Of a stretch of DNA of 64,000 nt, positions 43,409 through 51,141 are shown one piece after another. A program made the position numbers and the translations under genes. Each line of letters starts with the position of its first letter. Positions within the stretch are counted from its first letter, which is position 1. The stretch is from Sphingobacterium deserti. Its GTDB lineage: Bacteria > Bacteroidota > Bacteroidia > Sphingobacteriales > Sphingobacteriaceae. Under the pieces are notes generated by a model. The model was not told the DNA's origin, did not search any database, and saw only the letters and a program-made list of their open reading frames with translations. The stretch lies in NCBI RefSeq assembly GCF_000757725.1, contig NZ_JJMU01000048.1, positions 1-64,000 of the forward strand, in the 5' to 3' direction.

Positions 43409-44665
43409 ATGAAAGAGAATTGGAAGAAGAAATTCTTATTTATATGGGTAGGGCAGTTCGTATCCCTCATCAGCAGCTCTGCAGTGAATTTTGCTATTAT
43501 CATTTGGCTAAGTATAGTGCATGGATCTGCTGAGGTACTGGCCTTTAGTGCGATAGCTGCTATGCTCCCCGGCGCAATTATAGGGCCTTTTGCCGGTGTA
43601 TATATCGATCGCTGGGATCGTAAAAAGACGATGATGCTGGCTGATACATTCGTGGCGGCCTGTACGCTGGTCATGTCCATCAGTTTTTACATGGGGCATG
43701 AAAGTTTGCTTCTTATTTACGTCATGTTAGGATTGCGCTCGGTGGGATCGGCGTTTCATATGCCGGCCATGCAAGCTGCCATTCCTATGATTGCGCCCGA
43801 ATCGGAGTTGTTGCGTATTGCAGGTATCAATCAGACCATACAATCGATATCATCTATTGCTGGACCGGCGTTGGGCGCTTTGGCGATCTCGCTCATGTCT
43901 ATAGGCAATGTGCTTCTTTTGGACATCGGCGGCGCTATTATCGCGGTAAGTTCGTTGCTTCTTATACATATCCCAAATCCAAAGATCGCAGAGAAAGCAC
44001 GGGCTAGCTTTGCGCAGGTATGGGGCGATTTGCATGCGGGTTTTCAGGAAATCATCCACAATAAAGGGCTGATGTGGCTTTTTCTGTTCTCGACGATTGT
44101 GACCTTTTGCATTATGCCTATCGCTGTGCTTTTCCCCTTGCTTACCCTAAATCATTTCCACGGTGGCAAGTGGGAAATGAGCATTATCGAGATGATGTGG
44201 GGCGTAGGCATGCTCGTTGGTGGCGGGTTGATCGGGATATTTAAACCCTCGTTTTCTAAAGTACTGTTGATCAACTGCACCTACATTTTATTGGGGTTTT
44301 CTTTAGGTCTGTCTGGATCTTTATCATCCAATGCATTTTATATTTTTGTCGGACTAACCATCATCGGTGGAGTTGCCGCGGCCGTCTACAACGCATGTTT
44401 CATGACGGTGCTGCAAGAAGAGGTACGGCCAGAACTTATGGGACGAGTGTTTTCCTTATATTTCAGTATTGCTATCATTCCTACGGTATTGGGACTATTG
44501 GGGACAGGCTGGGCAGCGGATGCATTTGGTGTAAATTACCTTTTTATAGCATTAGGATGTGTAATTATATTGATTGGCGTATTTTCATTCTTTAACCCAT
44601 CTTTATTGCGGTTAGGCAAAATTAAGAAGGAGAGGGACGCCAATCCATCTGAGGAGCTGTTGTAA
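43409..44665 (+). CDS. Mef-like major facilitator (drug exporter)
   Basis: 418 aa MFS transporter with 12 predicted membrane helices. The N-terminus closely follows the macrolide-efflux Mef family in layout: WKKKFLFIWVGQFVSLISS, then LPGAIIGPFAGVYIDRWDRKKTMMLADT (motif A), RSVGSAFHMPAMQAAIPMIAPESELLRIAGINQTIQSIS, and later a GRVFSLYFSI segment. The likely role is proton-driven export of macrolides or other hydrophobic drugs; substrate prediction from family resemblance is not certain. The start at 43409 has no Shine-Dalgarno but an A/T-rich upstream stretch, as usual here. It is preceded by a structured leader with a short ORF. Confidence 0.85.
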   Translation: MKENWKKKFLFIWVGQFVSLISSSAVNFAIIIWLSIVHGSAEVLAFSAIAAMLPGAIIGPFAGVYIDRWDRKKTMMLADTFVAACTLVMSISFYMGHESLLLIYVMLGLRSVGSAFHMPAMQAAIPMIAPESELLRIAGINQTIQSISSIAGPALGALAISLMSIGNVLLLDIGGAIIAVSSLLLIHIPNPKIAEKARASFAQVWGDLHAGFQEIIHNKGLMWLFLFSTIVTFCIMPIAVLFPLLTLNHFHGGKWEMSIIEMMWGVGMLVGGGLIGIFKPSFSKVLLINCTYILLGFSLGLSGSLSSNAFYIFVGLTIIGGVAAAVYNACFMTVLQEEVRPELMGRVFSLYFSIAIIPTVLGLLGTGWAADAFGVNYLFIALGCVIILIGVFSFFNPSLLRLGKIKKERDANPSEELL

Positions 44666-44713
44666 AGAAATACGCAGAGGACGCATCTGGTTTTTGCCTA
44701 AGCTGCATTTCTA

Positions 44714-44770
44714 CAAACAATAGATCGCTTCGTGGTCGCTTCGCTTGTGACGACGAAGCGATCTTGTTTG
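44714..44770. terminator. Long bidirectional terminator between mef and smc
   Basis: AGATCGCTTCGT (44722-44733) pairs perfectly with ACGAAGCGATCT (44753-44764), and flanking CAAACA/TGTTTG adds 6 bp. Serves the two convergent genes. Confidence 0.75.
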
Positions 44771-44803
44771 TTAGAAAGCCTTCTTCTTCTCCTTATCCCT
44801 TAC

Positions 44804-47800
44804 TTAAGCAACGTCCCGTAAATCAACGGCGACAACGCGAGAAACACCCTGTTCTACCATGGTGACGCCGTAAATAATATCGGTACTTGCGATCGTGCGT
44901 TTATTATGCGATACAATGATGAACTGTGAGTTCGCCGAGAAATCCCGTATGATGTTATTGAATTTATCGATGTTGGTGTCGTCAAGTGGAGCGTCAACTT
45001 CATCAAAAATACAAAACGGCGCGGGTTTCAATAGGTAAAGCGAAAAAAGCAAAGCCGTGGCAGTGAGCGTCTTTTCGCCTCCTGACAATTGGTTGATTGA
45101 TAGCGGGCGTTTTCCTTTCGGACGAGCAATAATATCGATGTCCGATTCGAGCGGATTATTGGGGTCAGTCAAAACCATATCGCAAGAGTCTTCTTGATTG
45201 AAGAGTGAGCGAAAGACATGAATGAAGTTTTCACGCACGGTATTAAACGCATGCATAAACTTATCATTAGCCGTTTGGTCGATTTCGTTGATGGTAGCCA
45301 TTAATGAGGCTTTTGCTTCCAATAGATCATCCTTCTCTTTGGTTATAAACGTGTGACGAGCACTCATCTCATCATACGCTTCTTTGGCCATTGGATTTAT
45401 TGAACCATAACCGTCCAATTGTTTTTTTAACCTATCGCATAATGCCACAAGTTCTTGCTGGGATAATTGTATTTCAGGAGCCTCCGCTTCTAAAAGCGTT
45501 TGCAAATCAATATTAAATTCAACCGATAATCTTTCTTTCAAACTGTTCAGCTCGATCTGCAGGGCTGTTTTTTTGTCTTTTAATTCCGTCAACAGGAAAT
45601 CATTCTGGTCTTTGCGACGGCGAGATTGAACAATATCTTCTTCTAGATCAATTACCACTTTCCGTGCTCCGTAGAAATCTTCTTCAATTTCTTGCAGACC
45701 TTTCTCTAATGATTCTTTCTGTGCATACATAGCAACTAAATCTTCATCATCGTTATCTGTGAAGGTAGCAGCCGCTTTGATATCAATCTTTACCTGCTCA
45801 TATTCTTCGCTGTTCTTTTGGATACGCACGTCAAACGTTTCTTGTTGGCTCTCCCGGTATTCCACATCTTTTTGCAGGCTGGAAACTTTGTTTTGCTGCT
45901 GATGGTACCTGATGTTTTCCTGATTGAAAACAGTGGACTTTTCGTTCAGCACATCCGATATTTCACTATGTGCTTCCTGCAATTCGAGCAGCTGCTGTTG
46001 ATGGCTTTGCTGTTGAGCTTTAAGCGTTTGCAGTTGCGGTTCTGCGTGCTGAAGATCCGTATTTATTGTTGCAATCCGGTTTTCGATATCCTCTTTACGG
46101 TTTTGGCTATTCGTAATAAAAGCCTGATATTGTTCCTGCTTCGTCTTTACAGATATTAGCTCATTGTGCAGACGATTCAGCATATTGCGTAGTTCATCTA
46201 TCGTGTCTCTCCGAGACGAGATGCGCATTGTAGCTAATTGATCAATGCCATCTGCTTCGCGCTGCTGCAAAGTCTCGATTTGTTGGTTAAGCTCTTTAAT
46301 CTCCTTGCTTAGGTTTTCTAAATTTTTGGCGCGACCGATACGCTTCCCTTCAAACAGACCGACGGATCCGCCGCTTAGACCCAATAAGTTTTTAGAAAAT
46401 TTACCTTCCGGATGCAAAACCACAATATCTTCCCTAGGTAGTTCCTGCTGAAGCGAATCGGCGGCATCTGGCTTCAATAAAAATACATGCTGAAGTAAAT
46501 GCTTACATAGCTCAGCATACTTGTTATCTACCTTGATTACGTCAAGTGCAGGCGTTAACTGATCAGATGCGCCTACTATCTGTTTCGTGTCAAGGCGTTG
46601 AATAGCATCTAGCACAAAGAAGTTTGCACGGCCGCGAGAAGCGTCACTTAGCAACTGAATAGCCTGTACGGCTTCTTGTTGGTTTTCTACCACATAATGG
46701 TTCATGATAGGCTCCAAGTAGTTCTCTATTGCTACGCGGTAATCCTCTTGGCAAAACAGGATATCAGAAAACAGGGGATACGACTTTTTCCAGCCGGCGT
46801 TTTTCCTCAGGAATTTGATGGATTCCGGAAAGCCTTCCAAATTGTCAACCAGCGATTTGGTCAGGTTATATTCGTTTTGTTTCGCATCAACCAAACGCGA
46901 TTCGCGGTTGATCTGGTTTCGTGTTTCATTCAGCTCTTGTTCAATAGCCTGCATATTTCTTTGCAACTCCTCTTCCGTTTGAAGAGCCTCGTCGTATTGC
47001 TGCTGCTGCTGTTCTACACGTTCCTCCAAGTCAGTGACTGCACTGTTAAATTCCGATAGCTCTTCTTCCTTGCTACTGGCATCCGACACGGTGCGCAAAG
47101 ACTCCTGCTGTAGGGCGTCTTTTTGGATGTTTAACACAGCCACATCTTTTTCCAGTTTATAGATGTCGTTTTGCAACGTAGCAGTCTGTGCATTGAAGGC
47201 ATCTAATTTGCTTCTAGAAGATACCTGCTGCGCGCGTAACTCTTCCACTTCGGTTTTATCTTTTTCAATAGCTGCTTGGAAAGTGTCCAAAGTCGATTGT
47301 TCCTGAAAAAGTTCTTCGTGAAGGCGCTTTAAGGTTTGCGAGACATGTTCAAATTGCCCTTTGTCGTTATTGAGCTCAGCCGTTAGTCGCGCCTCTTTGT
47401 CTTGTAAATGGCGTAATTGCTCATTTTTTATCTTTTTGTCTGACTCGTAGGAACGAATCTTATTGACATATTCATTTGTGCTTTTTTGCTGCGTGGCGAG
47501 ATTTTTTTCCTTTGCTAAAATCTCCTCACGCAAAGCCTTCAGTTGCTTTTCGCTACCTTCTATGGTATCAGTCGTCTCTTGAATCAGCCTTTGCTGTGTT
47601 TTTTCCTGTTCGGTTATATGTTCAAGGTCGCTGCTGAAGCTATCGAGGCGGTAATAGGCAAGTCCAACGCTAGCCTCGCGGTATTCATCCTTTAGCTGAA
47701 AGTATTTATCAGCCTTTTTGGCTTGTGCTTCAAGCTGCTTGAGGTTTTTATTGATCTCGTATAGGAGATCATCTACGCGAGAAAGATCACCTTCCGTATC

Positions 47801-48346
47801 TTTCAGCTTTGCTAATGTTTGCTTTTTACGAACCTTATATTTCGATATACCCGAAGCTTCTTCAAATAGGTTGCGTCGTGAGTTCTCTTTGTTGTTGATG
47901 ATCTCGTCGATCATCTTCAGTTCGATAATAGCATAGGAATCTGCCCCCAAGCCCGTATCTAAAAATAGATCCGTAATATCTTTCAATCGACATTTCACGT
48001 CATTTAACCGATACTCACTATCTCCATTACGGTATAGTTTACGGGTAATTGTTACGGTAGAGAATTCGGTCGGCAGTAGGTTATTGTTGTTTTCGAAAGT
48101 CAGCGAAACTTCAGCGAGGTTTGCCGGTTTGCGGTTTGCCGTTCCATTGAAAATGATGTTTTCCATCTTTTCCGATCGTAGCATGCGTGTGCTTTGCTCG
48201 CCCATAACCCAGCGAATAGCGTCTACGACATTAGATTTTCCACAACCATTTGGCCCCACAATGGCGGTTACCCCTTCATTAAAATTGATGGTGATCTTAT
48301 CGCCAAAGCTTTTAAAGCCTTTGATCTCTAATTTTGTTAATTGCAT
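44804..48346 (-). CDS. smc: Chromosome segregation protein SMC
   Basis: 1180 aa, the usual length. The Walker A motif GPNGCGKS is at residues 31-38. The two long coiled coils (about 165-510 and 680-1020) flank a hinge domain (about 520-640, GFPESIKFLRKN...). The ABC signature LSGGEKTLTATALLFSLYLLKP and Walker B FCIFDEVDAPLDDTN lie near the C-terminus, with the D-loop/H-loop FIIVSHN. With ScpAB it compacts and untangles chromosomes. Partner genes scpA and scpB are not in the window. It is transcribed alone toward the Mef-like gene. Confidence 0.97.
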   Translation of the reverse strand: MQLTKLEIKGFKSFGDKITINFNEGVTAIVGPNGCGKSNVVDAIRWVMGEQSTRMLRSEKMENIIFNGTANRKPANLAEVSLTFENNNNLLPTEFSTVTITRKLYRNGDSEYRLNDVKCRLKDITDLFLDTGLGADSYAIIELKMIDEIINNKENSRRNLFEEASGISKYKVRKKQTLAKLKDTEGDLSRVDDLLYEINKNLKQLEAQAKKADKYFQLKDEYREASVGLAYYRLDSFSSDLEHITEQEKTQQRLIQETTDTIEGSEKQLKALREEILAKEKNLATQQKSTNEYVNKIRSYESDKKIKNEQLRHLQDKEARLTAELNNDKGQFEHVSQTLKRLHEELFQEQSTLDTFQAAIEKDKTEVEELRAQQVSSRSKLDAFNAQTATLQNDIYKLEKDVAVLNIQKDALQQESLRTVSDASSKEEELSEFNSAVTDLEERVEQQQQQYDEALQTEEELQRNMQAIEQELNETRNQINRESRLVDAKQNEYNLTKSLVDNLEGFPESIKFLRKNAGWKKSYPLFSDILFCQEDYRVAIENYLEPIMNHYVVENQQEAVQAIQLLSDASRGRANFFVLDAIQRLDTKQIVGASDQLTPALDVIKVDNKYAELCKHLLQHVFLLKPDAADSLQQELPREDIVVLHPEGKFSKNLLGLSGGSVGLFEGKRIGRAKNLENLSKEIKELNQQIETLQQREADGIDQLATMRISSRRDTIDELRNMLNRLHNELISVKTKQEQYQAFITNSQNRKEDIENRIATINTDLQHAEPQLQTLKAQQQSHQQQLLELQEAHSEISDVLNEKSTVFNQENIRYHQQQNKVSSLQKDVEYRESQQETFDVRIQKNSEEYEQVKIDIKAAATFTDNDDEDLVAMYAQKESLEKGLQEIEEDFYGARKVVIDLEEDIVQSRRRKDQNDFLLTELKDKKTALQIELNSLKERLSVEFNIDLQTLLEAEAPEIQLSQQELVALCDRLKKQLDGYGSINPMAKEAYDEMSARHTFITKEKDDLLEAKASLMATINEIDQTANDKFMHAFNTVRENFIHVFRSLFNQEDSCDMVLTDPNNPLESDIDIIARPKGKRPLSINQLSGGEKTLTATALLFSLYLLKPAPFCIFDEVDAPLDDTNIDKFNNIIRDFSANSQFIIVSHNKRTIASTDIIYGVTMVEQGVSRVVAVDLRDVA

Positions 48347-48515
48347 ATACGGCCTAATTATTCGAGAAAATTGAGGACGAAAATACAGATTTTTAAACAG
48401 AACTAAAACTATGCGCCCTAATCTTCAGGAATTTTGCTCACGCTCTTCTTTGATAGCAAGCAGCACGTAGCTTTCATAGGGCCGAACAGATGTAGCGAAA
48501 AAAGCCGTGGGATGC

Positions 48516-48546
48516 AAAAAAGCTCCGATCTTGTTGTATCGGAGCT
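48516..48546 (-). terminator. Rho-independent terminator of the DUF4397 gene
   Basis: AGCTCCGAT (48521-48529) pairs with ATCGGAGCT (48538-48546). On the minus strand it is followed by five T. Confidence 0.85.
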
Positions 48547-48570
48547 CTTAGGAGTTCAATGGAATGCTGA

Positions 48571-49278
48571 TTAATGATAGACTACGCCTAGATAAAGTGG
48601 GGAGTTACCACCGCTAGCGTTACCTGTTAAAAAAATACTATAGTAATATCCTTTTCTAAGTGTGTAATTATCCCTTCTAGCTATCTCGTTGCCGCTTGCA
48701 TCCATTACCCTGAGATTAATCGATCCACTTGCTGTTGGTTGAAACAGTTGATGCTGCACCGCTGATGCGCCTGTCTCCATCGGCCGATTTGCAAAGGCAG
48801 CCGTATCGGCATTGCCTACAACTAAGTTAACATTGCCCTCAATATTGGCCAAATTAAAGAAGCGGATTCCTGTGTTTTCACCTAAATTTTGAATGGTTCG
48901 ATCCTGCGTCATTGCAAATCGTGGATTTGTAGCGGTACCATATATAAAGGTAGAGTAGGCCGAACTGTCGCGTATATTAAGTACGGTATCAATAAGTGGG
49001 CTATTGCCGGAGGGAGCGGTAATAGTCAATTTCCTTTCACCAGTGAAGACACCCCATGCTGGACGGAGATACGATTTGTATTGCAATGGGAATGGGCTAT
49101 TCTGTGCGTGTAGATCGAAGGATAAGAAGTCATTCTCCGGATAAGCATTGATGAAGGTCATGTAAGCTGCCGGAGTTGCCGGGCCGTCATAATACCCATC
49201 ATTATCTTTTAAACAACTGCTAAAGATAAATAGGCTGAAGAATAGGCAAATCAGTGATTGTAAAGATATTGTTTTCAT
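48571..49278 (-). CDS. DUF4397 lipoprotein
   Basis: 235 aa. The lipobox signal ends LFIFSSC (Cys22). The mature protein is beta-rich and matches DUF4397 domains: YMTFINAYPENDFLSFDLHAQ, RKLTITAPSGNSPLIDT, then GIRFFNLANIEGNVNLVVGN and LRKGYYYSIFLTGN (tandem Ig-like strands). Such proteins are common in Sphingobacteriaceae; their role in the envelope is unknown. Monocistronic between smc and EamA. Confidence 0.88.
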   Translation of the reverse strand: MKTISLQSLICLFFSLFIFSSCLKDNDGYYDGPATPAAYMTFINAYPENDFLSFDLHAQNSPFPLQYKSYLRPAWGVFTGERKLTITAPSGNSPLIDTVLNIRDSSAYSTFIYGTATNPRFAMTQDRTIQNLGENTGIRFFNLANIEGNVNLVVGNADTAAFANRPMETGASAVQHQLFQPTASGSINLRVMDASGNEIARRDNYTLRKGYYYSIFLTGNASGGNSPLYLGVVYH

Positions 49279-49371
49279 GCGTCGTGTGTTTTAGAAGTAA
49301 TACGCTGCATGGTAAGAATTTGCTACACAGGATTCAAAAAAATCTGAAAAGGAAGATAAGACCTCCCCATC

Positions 49372-50472
49372 TTATTCGTTTCGATTGCCTTTCTTCTCGT
49401 GCTTATCATTGAAATTTGCAATTTCGATGATACGTGGTATACTACTTTTCGGAGCCATCTCGCGTAGCTTTTTTATGCGTTTGGCTCGTTTGTAGGCCTT
49501 GAATTTCTTGTTGTCGCGATAGAGGTTCCAATTCATGAGCAAGACACTGCAGAGCACAACGACGAGCCCCATAATTTGTAAGCTTGTTACATGATGGCTG
49601 GTGAAGTAATGCGCTAGGACAAGGGCTACGATAGGGTTGATGTAAGCATACGTGCTTACCTCAGTTGCTGGGCGATGCTGCAATAACCAAATATAGCTGC
49701 CAAATGCTAAGATAGATCCCATTGTTGCTAGATAGGCCATGGCGCCCCAATCGACAGGGGTTACTGCAGAAACATCAAAACGGGCATATTCGCCGCTTAA
49801 AAGCGCTACAATTGTAAATGCAATACCGGCAGAAACCATTTGCCAGGCTGTTTTCACCATCACATGTAGGTCTTCCGCTTCACCCTTCCGCTCCCGATCC
49901 TGTTTTTCTTTGCTATACTTGGAAATTAATGACCCTACGGTCCAGCCTATTGTGCCTAACATAAGAACGATCATCGCGATCAATTTCATATCCTTATTTT
50001 GCCCGACAGCGTCATCGTTAAAAAGTTGCTCGGCAAAGAGCATAACTACGCCAATGAATCCAAATACTAAACCAATGACAATAGGTGGACTGGAAAAATT
50101 TTGCTTCCATTTAGGTTTGTCGAAGATAATAAACCAAATAGCGGCAGCAGAGGATAAAATAGTAACAATGGCGCTTGATATATATTGCTCTGACCAGATA
50201 ATGGCCGCCATATCAACGAACAGCAGAAGAAAACCAATAAAGAGGGCATCTTTAACGACGGACTTGATATACAATTTGTATCCCCGCAGCCAGCAAAAAC
50301 TCATTAACATAGAGCCGGCAATAAAAAAGCGTATAGAGCCCAGTACGAATGGGCTAAAGCTTCGCAACGCCTTTTCGATAAAGAAAAAGGTAGATCCCCA
50401 AACAATATAAACCACCAGGTAGGCAAATACTATGCTCGCTGCTGCTGGTGTTCCTTGGCCCTCTTTTGTCAT
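49372..50472 (-). CDS. EamA/DMT-family transporter
   Basis: 366 aa with ten predicted helices in two EamA repeats. Repeat 1 has YIVWGSTFFFIEKALRSFSPFVLGSIRFFIAG. Repeat 2 contains the TEVSTYAYINPIVALVLAHYF signature of the RhaT/YdcZ-type exporters. A basic C-terminal tail follows (AYKRAKRIKKLREMAPK). Starting 1 bp after the Lrp gene stop, it is surely in the same transcript. Lrp-linked DMT exporters usually export amino acids, so an amino-acid or metabolite efflux role is inferred. Confidence 0.9.
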   Translation of the reverse strand: MTKEGQGTPAAASIVFAYLVVYIVWGSTFFFIEKALRSFSPFVLGSIRFFIAGSMLMSFCWLRGYKLYIKSVVKDALFIGFLLLFVDMAAIIWSEQYISSAIVTILSSAAAIWFIIFDKPKWKQNFSSPPIVIGLVFGFIGVVMLFAEQLFNDDAVGQNKDMKLIAMIVLMLGTIGWTVGSLISKYSKEKQDRERKGEAEDLHVMVKTAWQMVSAGIAFTIVALLSGEYARFDVSAVTPVDWGAMAYLATMGSILAFGSYIWLLQHRPATEVSTYAYINPIVALVLAHYFTSHHVTSLQIMGLVVVLCSVLLMNWNLYRDNKKFKAYKRAKRIKKLREMAPKSSIPRIIEIANFNDKHEKKGNRNE

Positions 50473-50473
50473 G

Positions 50474-50953
50474 CTATTTCTTGGTTGGAATAACCAGTTT
50501 TTGTTCTTCTTTTACTGTTTCTAATACAATGGTTGTGCGGGTCGATATAATGCCTTCTATTTTTCCTAAAGAATTCCGCATAAGATCAACCAAGCCTGCG
50601 GCGTCATTTGTACGCACCTTAACAAGGTACCCATCGTCTCCGGCAATATCATGCACCTCTTGTACTTCTGGAATCTCCGCAAGCAAAAAGCCTACTTTCT
50701 GTACACCTATAATGTCCTGCGCCTTGATAAATATAAATGACAACATTTTCTGATCCAGCGCATCAGGATTGATCTTAGCGTTGTACTGTAAAATAATATC
50801 CTTCTGCTCTAGCTTTTTGACACGCTCTAAAATAGCAGAGGGAGCCATACCCAACTCCCGGGCAATATCGGCGTTATTGGTGCGCGCATTGTCTTGCATA
50901 ATACGCAGAATCTGATAGTCGATCTGGTCTAAGTTATATTCAAGTTTTGCCAT
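50474..50953 (-). CDS. Lrp/AsnC-family transcriptional regulator
   Basis: 159 aa. The N-terminal HTH (LDQIDYQILRIMQDNARTNNADIARELGMAPSAILERVKKLEQKDII) is followed by the RAM ligand-binding domain (VGFLLAEIPEVQEVHDIAGDDGYLVKVRTNDAAGLVDLM...GIISTRTTIVLETVKEEQKL). It likely controls its own operon with the EamA transporter, sensing an amino acid. The promoter and a strong operator dyad sit directly upstream (50961-51019), and the -7 element lies only 7 nt before the start codon. Confidence 0.95.
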   Translation of the reverse strand: MAKLEYNLDQIDYQILRIMQDNARTNNADIARELGMAPSAILERVKKLEQKDIILQYNAKINPDALDQKMLSFIFIKAQDIIGVQKVGFLLAEIPEVQEVHDIAGDDGYLVKVRTNDAAGLVDLMRNSLGKIEGIISTRTTIVLETVKEEQKLVIPTKK

Positions 50954-50960
50954 AATGCTG

Positions 50961-51019
50961 CAAAGGTAAACACAAAAGAATTATATTCAAAACAAACTGC
51001 TATTTTTTGAATATAATTC
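50961..51019 (-). promoter_or_regulatory. Lrp-operon promoter with overlapping operator dyad
   Basis: On the minus strand TTTG (50988-50991), 19 bp and TACCTTTG (50961-50968) form a perfect promoter. A perfect inverted repeat overlaps it: GAATTATATTCAAAA (50978-50992) and TTTTGAATATAATTC (51005-51019), separated by 12 nt. Each arm contains its own near-palindrome GAATTATATTC, with centres about 31 bp apart, close to three helical turns. Binding by Lrp would block the -33 region. Confidence 0.7.
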
Positions 51020-51141
51020 ATGATTATGACAAAATTATAGAATATTTAGGTTTATTAGTGCTGGGGATAACGCGGAAATTTGTTTGCTTGTTTGTGCGTT
51101 TTTTAATCTTATTCTTGAGTAAAGACTTAAATGGTTCGTGA

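Noticed and set aside
43241..43409. Known riboswitch classes (guanidine, fluoride, SAM, cobalamin) upstream of the Mef-like gene
   Set aside because: I compared the hairpins and conserved loops with what I remember of these classes and found no match (for instance no ACGR loops of guanidine-II). A leader-peptide mechanism fits better.
49739..50410. Long open frame (223 codons) antisense to the EamA gene
   Set aside because: Same reason: mirror of hydrophobic codons of a transporter, serine/threonine-rich and without a family match.
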